A DNA stretch of 56,648 nt from CAYSNP01 sp964432485 (GCA_964432485.1 CAYSNP010000008.1:1-56648); one strand, 5' to 3'. Positions 16,117 through 25,378 are shown, counted from the stretch's first letter. Notes: generated from the letters alone by a model not told the origin. Translations and numbers: made by a program.

Positions 16117-17508
16117 ATGAAAAACAGTTATGATGTAATTGTAGTAGGTGCGGGTACAGCAGGTTCATATTTTGCTAAGAAAATGGCACAAGCAGGCTAT
16201 TCTGTACTTGTAATTGACGCTCACAGCAATGAAATGCTGGGGCAAAGGCTGGATATTTTTCATATCGATGAAGATTACTTTGAAAAACACGGAGTGCCAA
16301 AACCTAAAGAGGGCGACGCTGATTATGTAAGCAAATTCGACAAAGTTTACAGCCATTCTGCCTTTGGCAATTATCCTAAAATTACCGATTATCCTTTTAT
16401 TGTAATGAAGTTGCCTTTGTTTTTACAGCGGTTAAAGAGTTGGGCTGAGGAGAGCGGAGTTGAATATTCGCTGCAAACAAAATTCTTGGATTTAGTATAT
16501 GAAGACAACAAGATTGCAGGGATTAAGGCAGAAGTGCAAGGCAAAACTAAGATAATTAAGTCAAGGTTAGTTGCTGATTGCTCAGGGATACAAGCTACAG
16601 TTCGGACTAAACTGCTGCCCCATACTTTAGTAGAAACCTTTGATATAGACAGCACAGAAAAGTTTTATGTAGTCTTGCGATATGTTAAGCTAAAGAATCC
16701 GGAAAAGGATAGAGTAACCCGTACAGATAATTACCCTTATTACAAGACTTGGATTGCCCCGCAAACAGACCCTAATGGGGCTATTATTGGGGTAGGTGCA
16801 AACCTTTCCTATGAATATGCCGAAAAATGCTTCCAAAAGTTTGCCGATGTTATCACTTTGCCGGAATATGAGCTGGAAAAGATTGAAAAAGGCACTACAC
16901 CTTATAGAAGACCTCCGTTTTCTTTTGTGGGAGACGGATTTGTCACTTTGGGGGACAGCGCTTGTATTACCAAACCTTTTAGCGGCGAAGGTATTACCGC
17001 GGCTTGGAACTTATGCGCAATAGCGGCGCAAGTGGCAAGCGAAGCAATGAAAGGCGGCGCATATCCAACCAGAGAGTTGCTATGGGAAGTCAATGTAAAA
17101 TATAACCGCTCGCAAGGAGCGGATTTTGCCAATTTATTGGCAACGCTAACCGGTGCTGTAGATGCTACCGCAGAAGAAAATGATTATGAATTTAAGAAAG
17201 ATATTGTTTTTGCCAGTAAAGATATGACCAAAATGAATAGAGAATTTGCAGCAAAACTGTCGCTTTCGGATATGTTAAGTTTAGGTGTAAAAGTTTTGAT
17301 TGGGGTGATTTCAGGCAAAATCAGGCTCAAAACTGTAAAATCCTTGCTTAAAGCAGTTGGCGTTGCAGGAGCGCTGGAAAAGCATTATAAAGCATACCCC
17401 GAACAGCCTCAAGAGTTTGGTGCTTGGCAAGAGCGGGCTTTGGCTTTATGGGAAAAAGCAGGCTCTATGGCTGATAATATTATAAAAATGGAAGAAGAAC
17501 AAGCTTAG
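16117..17508 (+). CDS. Geranylgeranyl-reductase-like FAD oxidoreductase
   Basis: 463 residues. An FAD-binding GxGxxG motif sits at the N-terminus (DVIVVGAGTAGSYFAKKMA); the second FAD motif FVTLGDSACITKPFSGEGI near 285 is typical of the geranylgeranyl reductase / PHBH-like superfamily, which reduces isoprenoid double bonds in archaeal lipids, quinones and chlorophyll. The C-terminal 110 residues are helical and do not match the core. The true substrate is unknown. ATG 16117 is preferred because GGAGG lies 6 bases upstream; a further in-frame ATG at 16105 overlaps the aldolase stop. Family confidence is good, function open. Confidence 0.8.
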   Translation: MKNSYDVIVVGAGTAGSYFAKKMAQAGYSVLVIDAHSNEMLGQRLDIFHIDEDYFEKHGVPKPKEGDADYVSKFDKVYSHSAFGNYPKITDYPFIVMKLPLFLQRLKSWAEESGVEYSLQTKFLDLVYEDNKIAGIKAEVQGKTKIIKSRLVADCSGIQATVRTKLLPHTLVETFDIDSTEKFYVVLRYVKLKNPEKDRVTRTDNYPYYKTWIAPQTDPNGAIIGVGANLSYEYAEKCFQKFADVITLPEYELEKIEKGTTPYRRPPFSFVGDGFVTLGDSACITKPFSGEGITAAWNLCAIAAQVASEAMKGGAYPTRELLWEVNVKYNRSQGADFANLLATLTGAVDATAEENDYEFKKDIVFASKDMTKMNREFAAKLSLSDMLSLGVKVLIGVISGKIRLKTVKSLLKAVGVAGALEKHYKAYPEQPQEFGAWQERALALWEKAGSMADNIIKMEEEQA

Positions 17509-17536
17509 TGCGGCACTAATAAAAGGAGTATATCTT

Positions 17537-18763
17537 ATGAAAGATAAAAGAAGCCTTATTATATTAATTCTTATAGCAGCATTGCTGCCAATTCTGCTAG
17601 CCGGCTGCTCTAGTACCCAATATGTAATTAGCTTTGACTCCAGAGGCGGCTCAGAAGTAAAAGAAAAGATAACTATTAACGCTACACAAAAAAAAGCGGA
17701 CTTTCCTACTCCCACAAAAGAAGGATATAACTTTGACGGTTGGTATACAGATATCTATTGCACTATGCCCGCCACGCTTACCAATATTCGGCAAAATGCT
17801 GTGCAAGAGCTTACCTTATATGCAAAATGGGTAGGAAAGGACAATATTTTGAAGTTTAACTCCGGCGGAGGCTGGGGAGATATGGACTCTCTTACAGTAC
17901 CTTCGGGAGATGCCTTAGTCCTGCCTGACAATACTTTTGGCAAGCCCGGCTATACTTTTGCAGGGTGGGCAACTGCGCCCGGCGGCGAGGTAGAATATAT
18001 CAACGGTTCTGGCTATACTATGGGTACAGGCGGAGAATATACCTTATATGCTATATGGGATTTTGACTACAATTACTACACTATGGAATATTTTGAGGGG
18101 AAAATAGAGCTTTTAGCCAGCTTGTTTGGAATTGAGAATATAGACTTAGCTGAATATATAATAGATGACCCTCAAGCTATCAGCGAATATATGGACCGCC
18201 TTTTTGGCGAACATGAAATTGCCTCAAGCTATATAGATTTTGTTGTAGATTGGAAGCCGTCTTCTATAGTTTTTAGTTTGGAAGAACAAGTTTATGTAGA
18301 AGGTTTTAAAGAAATTGTAGATAACTCCCTGCAAGAGTTAATGGAATTAATTGAAGATGACACCATTACGGTTACATCGGAAGCTAGAGGCAATCTGCTA
18401 TGCTTAACTATGGGTCAGGGATTAAACTTGCTGGTTAATGAAATAGAAAAAGAGGACAATGTAGCTTACCTTTTAGCGGACGAAAAAGCGTCTCTTTTGC
18501 ACTTTGGCAGCAATAAAACTACTTTTACTATACCTTTGGACTTTAAGGGCAGAGAAGTAACTGCTATAGAAAGCGGAGCTTTTGTTGGCAATCAAACCTT
18601 AAATACAGTAATTATCCCAACTAATATTGCCTATATCGGCAGCAATGCCTTTGGCGATAATCCCGCTCTTACTATTAAATGTAAGGTAGCTGCTCAACCG
18701 CAAGATTGGGATCAGAATTGGAATGCAGACGAAGCTGCTGTAATTTGGGGATATAGCGCATAG
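17537..18763 (+). CDS. InlB-repeat lipoprotein with a BspA-type LRR tail
   Basis: 408 residues with a lipoprotein signal (ILLAGC, Cys23). Two InlB B-repeat / Listeria-Bacteroides repeats follow: the first around 28-97 ends in LTLYAKW, the second around 100-172 ends in YTLYAIW, with GYNFDGWYT and GYTFAGWAT inside. A unique middle region of about 180 residues leads to a C-terminal LRR_5-like segment (AIESGAFVGN, YIGSNAFGDNP). Such modules are found in surface proteins of gut Bacillota, where they act in display or adhesion; the ligand is unknown. AAAAGGAG precedes the start. It follows the flavoprotein gene by 28 bases and ends at a strong terminator. Confidence 0.85.
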   Translation: MKDKRSLIILILIAALLPILLAGCSSTQYVISFDSRGGSEVKEKITINATQKKADFPTPTKEGYNFDGWYTDIYCTMPATLTNIRQNAVQELTLYAKWVGKDNILKFNSGGGWGDMDSLTVPSGDALVLPDNTFGKPGYTFAGWATAPGGEVEYINGSGYTMGTGGEYTLYAIWDFDYNYYTMEYFEGKIELLASLFGIENIDLAEYIIDDPQAISEYMDRLFGEHEIASSYIDFVVDWKPSSIVFSLEEQVYVEGFKEIVDNSLQELMELIEDDTITVTSEARGNLLCLTMGQGLNLLVNEIEKEDNVAYLLADEKASLLHFGSNKTTFTIPLDFKGREVTAIESGAFVGNQTLNTVIIPTNIAYIGSNAFGDNPALTIKCKVAAQPQDWDQNWNADEAAVIWGYSA

Positions 18764-18783
18764 CTTACTTTATTATACTTACC

Positions 18784-18811
18784 AAGCCTACCCGTTCGGT
18801 AGGCTTTTTTT
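18784..18811 (+). terminator. Terminator after the InlB-repeat lipoprotein
   Basis: AAGCCTACC (18784-18792) and GGTAGGCTT (18798-18806) around a 5-base loop, followed by a run of seven T including the stem end. Confidence 0.92.
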
Positions 18812-18837
18812 ATAGCTATTTTTATTAGCCATTGCCC

Positions 18838-18866
18838 TTGCAAAAGAAGGCAAAAGAGTATACAAT
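18838..18866 (+). promoter_or_regulatory. Promoter of the M20 peptidase/DUF4364 genes
   Basis: TTGCAA (18838-18843), 17-base spacer, TACAAT (18861-18866), 34 bases before the start codon. Confidence 0.65.
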
Positions 18867-18900
18867 AAGTTATATTATAAGTTTTTTAAGGAGTTAAATA

Positions 18901-20349
18901 ATGGAGTATGCTTTATGGAGCTTGTTAGGGCTGATTGGGGCTCTAATCATAGTAATGATAGTCAGGACTATACTTGCAAAGCCTGCAAAAGAGACCGAAA
19001 CTGATTACAAAGGTATAGAATTCGACCAAGAGGAAATGGGGAAAAAGCTTGCGGGAGCGGTGCAAATCCCCACTGTTACAGTGATAAAGGAAGGGATGAG
19101 CTATGAGCCTTTTTTGCAATACCATAAATATTTGGAGCACACTTTTCCCCTAGTTTTTAAGAAAGGACAAGTTACTAAAATCAATAATTACAGCTTGCTT
19201 ATTAAAATAGAGGGCTCTGATTCTTCTCTTTTGCCTGCGGGTTTTCTAGCGCATCAAGATGTGGTGCCTGCACCTGCGGAAGGTTGGGATGTGCCGCCTT
19301 TTTCCGGCGAAATCGTAGACGGTTTTGTATATGGCAGAGGCAGTATGGATATGAAAGGGCAAATGATAGCTGTACTTTCAGGACTAGAGCGACTGCTAGA
19401 GGGCGGCAAAGAGCTAAAGCGCACCATTTATTGTTGTTTTGGACATGATGAGGAATATACAGGAACGGAAGGTGCTTTTAACATTGTTAAGCACCTTGCC
19501 GCGCAAGGAGTAAAGCTGGAATATGTGGTAGATGAGGGCGGCATTGTGCTAGACGGCGGCATAGTGGGAATTAAAGGCAAGCTTGCGCTTATTGGAATAT
19601 GCGAAAAAGGGTATGTGGACATAGGTCTTGAGGTAGAAAAGGAAGGGGGGCATGCCTCCAGTCCTACCGCAAGGACTGCGGTGGGTATGCTGTGCGAAGC
19701 GGTTTACGATGTAGAAACTACACCTATGAAAGCTCGTTGGACTCAACCTACAAAGGATATGTTTAAAGCCCTTGCCCCTTATATGAATCCTTTATTCAAA
19801 TTCTTTATTGTCAATCGTGATATACTTTCGCCTTTGCTCAAATTTGTATTTACTAAAGTTCACCCTATTACAAAAAGTTTAATATGCACCACCTTTGCGC
19901 CTACAATGCTTTCCGGCGCAACTGCGCCCAATGTTTTGCCTCCTAAAGCATTTGCCAATGTCAATTGCCGAATTAATATCAACGAAACTATTGACGATGT
20001 GGTAACGCATATCAAAAAAGTAGTGGGTAAAAATGTAAAAGTTAGCATTCAGCCCGGCTCAATCAATCCAACCGAAGTTAGCAATATTACCTCACAAGCC
20101 TATAAAGAGCTTACGGGCACTATTAAGGAAGTGTTTCCCGGGTATGTGACTGCTCCCTATCCTTTTATAGCGGCTACTGACGCTAAGTATTATTATGCGC
20201 TAACTAAGAATGTATATCGCTTTACACCCTTTTATGTTACGGAAGAAGACCAAGCGCGCATCCATGCTATTAACGAAAGGTGCAGTGTTGCCGACCTTGC
20301 CAGGGCGGCGGAGTTCTTCCATAGACTGATGGAGCGCACTTGTCTGTAG
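18901..20349 (+). CDS. M20-family metallopeptidase (PM20D1/Cps1-like)
   Basis: 482 residues. An N-terminal transmembrane helix (about 5-25) is followed by an M20 di-zinc peptidase. Metal and catalytic motifs are LAHQDVVPAPAEGWDVPPF near 116, YGRGSMDMKGQ near 141 and GHDEEYTGTEGA near 180. The dimerisation domain and the C-terminal DAKYYY with a later His close the site. The GWDVPPFSG pattern and membrane anchor are closest to carboxypeptidase Cps1 and PM20D1, which hydrolyse N-acyl or peptide bonds. The active site most likely faces outside, though topology is not certain. Ten bases separate it from the DUF4364 gene, so they are co-transcribed. AAGGAG precedes the ATG. Confidence 0.9.
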   Translation: MEYALWSLLGLIGALIIVMIVRTILAKPAKETETDYKGIEFDQEEMGKKLAGAVQIPTVTVIKEGMSYEPFLQYHKYLEHTFPLVFKKGQVTKINNYSLLIKIEGSDSSLLPAGFLAHQDVVPAPAEGWDVPPFSGEIVDGFVYGRGSMDMKGQMIAVLSGLERLLEGGKELKRTIYCCFGHDEEYTGTEGAFNIVKHLAAQGVKLEYVVDEGGIVLDGGIVGIKGKLALIGICEKGYVDIGLEVEKEGGHASSPTARTAVGMLCEAVYDVETTPMKARWTQPTKDMFKALAPYMNPLFKFFIVNRDILSPLLKFVFTKVHPITKSLICTTFAPTMLSGATAPNVLPPKAFANVNCRININETIDDVVTHIKKVVGKNVKVSIQPGSINPTEVSNITSQAYKELTGTIKEVFPGYVTAPYPFIAATDAKYYYALTKNVYRFTPFYVTEEDQARIHAINERCSVADLARAAEFFHRLMERTCL

Positions 20350-20359
20350 AGGGAAAAAT

Positions 20360-20887
20360 ATGATTCAAGATGAGAATATAAATAATAAGCTGCTTATCCT
20401 CTTTATTTTAGGCAAGTTAGAAATGCCTATCGATGAGGATATTCTGCTTGATTTATGCTCACATGAATACAACCTTATCCCTTATATGTATTGCAAGCAT
20501 GTTATTTATGAATTGGTAGAGTTTGGCTTTGTCAAAAAAATTACCTCCGAACAAAACAAAATACATTTGGTTATTACCAATGAAGGGCGCAATTGTTTGG
20601 AATCTTTTTATAATGATATACCTAAATCTTTAAGGGATGATATTGCAGAAATATTAAAGCGTGACAAGTTTGCAATGAAGGTAAAGCAAGAGTTTATTAG
20701 CGATTACTATAAAAATGCGGACAATACCTTTACGGTTTCGCTTAAAATACTGGATATAGATAAAGAAATGCTCAGGCTGGAGCTTAGCTTAGATAAAAGG
20801 CAAAAGGCGCTGGCTATCCATAACAATTGGATAAATAAAGCGCCTGAAGTCTATAAAGCCATTTATGAATTGTTAATAGAAGATTAA
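20360..20887 (+). CDS. DUF4364 family protein
   Basis: 175 residues matching the DUF4364 family of Clostridia. The N-terminal 70 residues have a winged-helix look (LLILFILGKLEMPI, then ELVEFGFVKKI, then LVITNEGRNCL), and the C-terminal part is an alpha/beta region with no catalytic signature. Function is not established; a DNA-binding role is a reasonable guess from the fold. It shares the promoter of the M20 peptidase gene and runs convergently into the aspartokinase gene, with the stop codons overlapping by four bases. Confidence 0.82.
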   Translation: MIQDENINNKLLILFILGKLEMPIDEDILLDLCSHEYNLIPYMYCKHVIYELVEFGFVKKITSEQNKIHLVITNEGRNCLESFYNDIPKSLRDDIAEILKRDKFAMKVKQEFISDYYKNADNTFTVSLKILDIDKEMLRLELSLDKRQKALAIHNNWINKAPEVYKAIYELLIED

Positions 20888-22212
20888 GTTAGCTTGCCAA
20901 AAAACTCATTATAGATTGCGGCAATTGCCCCTTGGCAATCTTTTTCGCTAACACCTATAATTATATTGAGCTCTGATGAGCCTTGGTCTATCATACGGAT
21001 ATTTATATCGTTATCTGCCAAAGATTTGCATACCCTTGCCGCTGTGCCCGTACGCTTAATCATACCTCTGCCTACAATGGCAATCAGCGCCAGCCCGCTG
21101 GTCAATTCTATGTAATCGGGATGCAATTCCTTTTGCAAGTTATTGATAACTATTTGTTCCTTGCCCTTTAGCTGAGCGTTTTCTATAATAATACTAAGGG
21201 TATCTATGCCGGTAGGAATATGCTCAAAAGATATATCCAGCTCTTCTAGCACCTGCAAGGCTCTGCGACCAAAGCCTACCTCATCGTTCATCATAGACTT
21301 TTTAATAAATATGGTGTGGTAGCCCTTTTTGCCTGCAATACCTGTTACTGTGCGGTCCTCAATTTTAGAAAAATTTGGCACAATAAAAGTGCCTTTATGC
21401 TCTATATCAAAGGTATTCTTTATATTAATAGGGATATTTTTTTCCTTAACAGGAAAAATGGAAAGCGGATGCAATACATTTGCCCCCATATAAGAAAGCT
21501 CTCTTAGCTCCTCATAGGTTAAAGCATTTATAGGCAGCGGATTGTCTACAATGCGGGGGTCTGCTGTCATAAAACCATTGACATCAGTCCAATTTTCATA
21601 TACGGTAGCTTCTACTCCCCTGGCTATAACCGCACCTGTAATATCAGAGCCGCCCCTTGAAAAAGTAGCTATCTCTCCATTGGGCTTGCTGCCATAAAAT
21701 CCGGGTATCACCACTTTGTCCTTATGCAAAAGCACTTTGCTGACCGCTTCGTTGGTCGCATCAGCTAAAAATTTGCCTTGCTTATCGAATTTAATAAGCT
21801 CTGTGCTGTCGCAAAACTCATAACCTAGCACCGCCGCCATAACTATGCCCGCTAAGTATTCGCCTCTTGAAGCCGCATAATCCGGGCTTGCGCTATTGTT
21901 AATATTGCCCTCAATTTCGGCATAATGTGCACTTAGGTCCAGGTCAAGTCCAAGTTGGGCAATTAGAGCGTCAAATCTTACAGCAATTTTGCTAAATGCA
22001 GCTTTGCAATTGCTGTAAGAGCGGCTCTCCTCATAGCAGCTATACAGCAAATCTGTAACCTTAGTATCTTTGGCAAATCTTTTGCCCGGAGCAGAAACTA
22101 CTACGAACTTCCTTGCCGCATTGCCGGAGACTATCTTTTTTACATTAAGTACCGCATCTTTGGTTGCCATGGAAGTGCCGCCAAATTTGCAGACTATCAG
22201 CTCTTTTTTCAT
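20884..22212 (-). CDS. Aspartate kinase
   Basis: 442 residues of monofunctional aspartokinase. CKFGGTSMA at the N-terminus binds ATP; PGFYGSKPNGEIATFSRGGSD near 172 and ENWTDVNGFMTADPR near 212 bind aspartate and ATP. Two ACT domains occupy about residues 300-440, as in feedback-inhibited enzymes of the lysine/threonine pathway. It phosphorylates aspartate in the first step toward lysine, threonine and methionine. It is the last gene of a cdaA-DUF1015-aspartokinase run and overlaps the DUF1015 gene by 4 bases (ATGA). No leader or lysine riboswitch is visible before it, in keeping with its internal position. Confidence 0.93.
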   Translation of the reverse strand: MKKELIVCKFGGTSMATKDAVLNVKKIVSGNAARKFVVVSAPGKRFAKDTKVTDLLYSCYEESRSYSNCKAAFSKIAVRFDALIAQLGLDLDLSAHYAEIEGNINNSASPDYAASRGEYLAGIVMAAVLGYEFCDSTELIKFDKQGKFLADATNEAVSKVLLHKDKVVIPGFYGSKPNGEIATFSRGGSDITGAVIARGVEATVYENWTDVNGFMTADPRIVDNPLPINALTYEELRELSYMGANVLHPLSIFPVKEKNIPINIKNTFDIEHKGTFIVPNFSKIEDRTVTGIAGKKGYHTIFIKKSMMNDEVGFGRRALQVLEELDISFEHIPTGIDTLSIIIENAQLKGKEQIVINNLQKELHPDYIELTSGLALIAIVGRGMIKRTGTAARVCKSLADNDINIRMIDQGSSELNIIIGVSEKDCQGAIAAIYNEFFGKLT

Positions 22213-23441
22213 ATACAGTCCTTAACTATTTTCTTGCATTCTACATAATATTTCTTACTTTCAGCAGAGCCGATAGAGAATGCTTTTTTAGGGAGATTGC
22301 CAATATGCAAAATATAATTAAACAATTCGCTCTTATCAAATATGGGCATCTTTATACCCAGCCCTCCCTTTTCGGCAACTACTTCTGCCAAATGATTGCT
22401 GCCATGCACATAATCTATTTCCATATCAGCGCAAGCTATGCTCTCCAGGTAATCTTGTACTTGCTTAATAACTAAAGCCGGACTGCAAGAACAAGGTATA
22501 TAGCTTGCTCCTTTTTTATCTAAAAGTTCCAGCTTGCCTTCTCCAGGCTCAACTGCTCTCTTTAAGCCTTCAATAAGCCCTGCAACACCATTGAATACCA
22601 CTCTGTGTATTGGCCGAAAGTCCAAAGCTTCGTCATAGATATTTACTACTTCGACCAACGCATACCTGGCAGGGTGGCCCAGCCTTTCTTCCGCTGTTAG
22701 CCCTGCACTTACTGCTTGCCAATACATTTTAGCGGTAGCAAGCGAATGATTGCCGTCCCCTACCGCAAATACTATGCCGGCATCAAAGCCATATTTTTCT
22801 TTTTGTATTTCAGGCTTGCCAAGGGCTGCAAGCGCATCTAAAATAGGTTGAGTATCTGCAACCTTATACCCTATTATATGCCCGCCACCCATATTGAGGT
22901 CAAAGTCGTAAAGTTTGTCAAGATTATTTCTATTGTCATATAAAGGCTCTATAACTTTACTTTCTTTATCATCAATTAGCAATAAAATATGAGGGGATTC
23001 TATTTGTGCCGCTTTTCGAATTTCTACACGCACAGGCAGCCTCTCCATAATTGTATCCTCAGTAGCTCTTATTGCCGTCCTAACTCTGCGCCAATCATAT
23101 TGCTCCAAATCTACTGCCAACACCAATCCTTTGCGCTTTTTGCCGCCTGCTACTTCCCGCTCTACAAGCACCATAGTATCATTGTAAGTTTGAAAAAGGT
23201 CTTGCTCCATATATTGTGCCATAGCTTGCTTAATAGAGCGAATACGGGCATTGTTGTCCTTTGTTAAGTACACCTCAGGAAAAATAAGTCTAAGCATACT
23301 GGGTGAGCTGCCTACCAGCTTATCCAACGCTTGCCAATATGCCGGTTGAGAGGTAAATTGGTCACATGCCACAATCGCCCATTTATGCATATCTATATTT
23401 TTTGGCAATAAAATACTAGGCGCTACAGCACATTTTGTCAT
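22209..23441 (-). CDS. DUF1015 family protein
   Basis: 410 residues of the DUF1015 family, recognisable from WAIVACDQFTSQPAYW near the start, the central FAVGDGNHSLATAK near 226 and ALVEVVNIYDEALDFRPIHRV near 260. In other Clostridia members often neighbour serine or aspartate-family amino-acid genes; the enzyme activity is not established. Here it sits between cdaA (16-base gap) and aspartokinase (4-base overlap), behind AAGGAGATG as ribosome binding site. No signal peptide or membrane segment. The family is sure, the function unknown. Confidence 0.88.
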   Translation of the reverse strand: MTKCAVAPSILLPKNIDMHKWAIVACDQFTSQPAYWQALDKLVGSSPSMLRLIFPEVYLTKDNNARIRSIKQAMAQYMEQDLFQTYNDTMVLVEREVAGGKKRKGLVLAVDLEQYDWRRVRTAIRATEDTIMERLPVRVEIRKAAQIESPHILLLIDDKESKVIEPLYDNRNNLDKLYDFDLNMGGGHIIGYKVADTQPILDALAALGKPEIQKEKYGFDAGIVFAVGDGNHSLATAKMYWQAVSAGLTAEERLGHPARYALVEVVNIYDEALDFRPIHRVVFNGVAGLIEGLKRAVEPGEGKLELLDKKGASYIPCSCSPALVIKQVQDYLESIACADMEIDYVHGSNHLAEVVAEKGGLGIKMPIFDKSELFNYILHIGNLPKKAFSIGSAESKKYYVECKKIVKDCI

Positions 23442-23457
23442 TGGTCATCTCCTTAGG

Positions 23458-24267
23458 CTAGAATCTTCTCTTTTTGTAATTGATTTTGGCAATCTTAAAA
23501 GTATCGTGAAGTATATCAGAAAGCCGCTCTGTTGTAATAAAGCGTCTAAGTTCTCCACTCCTTGCTATGCTAATTATACCGTTTTCCTCACTTACAACAA
23601 CTGTAAGCATATCAGTCTCCTCAGTAATACCTATGCCTGCCCTATGGCGTGTGCCAAGGTTTTTATCCAAGTTTTGATTTTGCGATAATGGCAAAAAACA
23701 CCCTGCGGCAAGCAATCTGTTATCTTTGATTATTATTGCCCCATCGTGGAATGGAGATTTGATATTAAAGATACTTTCTATCAATTGATAAGATACTAGT
23801 GCATTTAATTCAATACCTGTATCTAAAGTATGATGTGATACGCTGGTTGGTGCAATAACAATTAGCGCGCCGCAGCGATTCTTAGACATATTTTGGCATG
23901 CCTTAACTATTTCCTTAACCGTTTTTTGCAAATCCTCATCGCTTACTATGCTTTCGCTGATATAAAGCCGCTTATCAGTACCTCTGCTTAAATTAAAGAA
24001 TAAAGTTTTGAAATCATTTTGATAGACAATTGCGGCTACCACTATAAAGAGCAAAACAAATGCTTGATACAATGCAAGCGGTACTGTTAAATCTTGAGTT
24101 CTGCTAAGCTCAAGCAATAAGATATAAACAATAAAAAGCCCCCAAAAGATAAATAAGAGCTTAAAATTCTTGCGTTTGATAAAAAAGGAAGAATATAGCA
24201 GAGCAAAAAAAGTAATCAGCAATATCTTTATACCCAGCTCCACATTAAATCCTGAAAAAAGACACAT
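23458..24267 (-). CDS. cdaA: Diadenylate cyclase CdaA (c-di-AMP synthase)
   Basis: 269 residues. Three hydrophobic segments (about 12-30, 33-51 and 64-83) are followed by a DisA_N catalytic domain with the two signature motifs SPFHDGAIII near 173 and GTRHRAGIG near 206. It makes c-di-AMP from two ATP at the membrane. In most Bacillota the next genes are cdaR and glmM; here they are DUF1015 and aspartokinase, so the usual regulator is missing from this locus. The ribosome binding site (AAGGGAAAG) is weakly spaced. The leader from the predicted promoter is about 100 bases. Confidence 0.93.
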   Translation of the reverse strand: MCLFSGFNVELGIKILLITFFALLYSSFFIKRKNFKLLFIFWGLFIVYILLLELSRTQDLTVPLALYQAFVLLFIVVAAIVYQNDFKTLFFNLSRGTDKRLYISESIVSDEDLQKTVKEIVKACQNMSKNRCGALIVIAPTSVSHHTLDTGIELNALVSYQLIESIFNIKSPFHDGAIIIKDNRLLAAGCFLPLSQNQNLDKNLGTRHRAGIGITEETDMLTVVVSEENGIISIARSGELRRFITTERLSDILHDTFKIAKINYKKRRF

Positions 24268-24373
24268 ATTTACTGCTTTCCCTTTTGCTCATAATACCAT
24301 TAAGGCAACATAAATGGTTAAAGTGTTAAATTAAGGTACCCAAATAAAATGATATAACGCTTAATATGCTTAT

Positions 24374-24402
24374 ATTATAGCCTTATTTATATGTTAATGC
24401 AA
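24374..24402 (-). promoter_or_regulatory. Promoter of the cdaA operon
   Basis: Minus strand TTGCAT (24397-24402), 17-base spacer, TATAAT (24374-24379). The roughly 100-base untranslated leader shows no riboswitch that I recognise. Confidence 0.75.
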
Positions 24403-24452
24403 ACAAATTCGCAATTTTTATCTGCTAAAATACAAATAATTGATTATAAAAA

Positions 24453-25217
24453 CTAAAACCCAAAGCCCTTGAAAATTTCCCTAGGCTCATCAGGCGGGCT
24501 GCTGCTTAAATCATCCTTATCTTTTTCTGCAAAACGGGATTGGAGAAGCCCTGATATAAGAAAGAATACCAGCACCAAAATAAGGTTGATTATTTGTATT
24601 ATCAACTCTGCTTTGGGAGCTTCTAAAGAGCCTAGCAAAGCAAAAATTGCCAGCACTAAATAAATGCCGCCATAGGTACGGGTAAATAAAGAAAAGCTAG
24701 GTTTGCGAGCACCCTTTACAATAAGATTGTTAGCTTGTATCAAAATAAATGCCAATATTAATGCGGCGCTATCAAATGCAAAAACTACTATATTGAAACC
24801 CATAATATCAAGTTTGGGTATCAAAAAGTAGATAAGCGAAACAATGCCTGTGCCAATATTGCCAATTGAAAACATTACTCTTATAGGCAAAGCAAACTCG
24901 TCCTTGCTTATATTGGGGTATAAGAGCCGCCTTTTTGAATATGTGTTGTAAGCTAAGTATACTATAAACTCAAAAAATGCAAAGATAATAAGAGCATTAA
25001 ATATATACATAAATGCTGTAACCGTTGGGGTGATTTCGGGCATAAGCGATGCATCGAAACCAAACTCTTCCATGCGCTGCGGCATTTGTTTCATAACCTC
25101 GCTCATTATCAGAAAATTCTTAAAAAACAAGCTGACAAGCAACAATAAATACCATAATGCCTTTGGCACTTTTTTTAATCTTTGTATAAGTTCTGCGATA
25201 TTCATTTTTATATTCAT
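24453..25217 (-). CDS. Five- to six-helix membrane protein of unknown function
   Basis: 254 residues, not recognised. Hydrophobic segments lie at about 20-38, 68-90, 112-130, 142-162, 182-200 and 206-226, and the tail is acidic and serine-rich (KDKDDLSSSPPDEP). No transporter or enzyme motif is evident. Two starts are possible: the ATG at 25217 is only about 2 bases from GGGAGG, while the in-frame ATG at 25205 is about 13 bases away; neither spacing is ideal. It is separated from cdaA and from holA by non-coding stretches, and I see no clear promoter of its own. Confidence 0.65.
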   Translation of the reverse strand: MNIKMNIAELIQRLKKVPKALWYLLLLVSLFFKNFLIMSEVMKQMPQRMEEFGFDASLMPEITPTVTAFMYIFNALIIFAFFEFIVYLAYNTYSKRRLLYPNISKDEFALPIRVMFSIGNIGTGIVSLIYFLIPKLDIMGFNIVVFAFDSAALILAFILIQANNLIVKGARKPSFSLFTRTYGGIYLVLAIFALLGSLEAPKAELIIQIINLILVLVFFLISGLLQSRFAEKDKDDLSSSPPDEPREIFKGFGF

Positions 25218-25239
25218 TCCTCCCTTGTGTCATTGTAGG

Positions 25240-25378
25240 CTCAAAACTTGTTAAAATAACGGTGCAGATGCAAGCAAGACGAGGCAGGCGAGGCAATCAT
25301 GCGGGAGTGTATCCCTCCCTATATACATGACCTAGGAAAACGCAGCCTAACAATGTATTGCGATGTATATGCCCCGTT
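25240..25378. other. Candidate structured intergenic element
   Basis: The stretch between holA and the membrane-protein gene is GC-richer than nearby spacers and has nested complementarity. GTGTAT and ATATAC (about 25315-25335) close an inner loop, flanked by TCATG/CATGA and AGGC/GCCT. The outer ends, GGTGCAGATGCAA and TTGCGATGTATATGCC, pair imperfectly. No open frame is convincing. This suggests a mobile-type intergenic repeat or a structured RNA, but there is no second copy in the window. Confidence 0.35.

Noticed and set aside
24268..24373. Riboswitch in the cdaA leader
   Set aside because: The leader is short and AT-rich with no conserved aptamer pattern that I can recognise.
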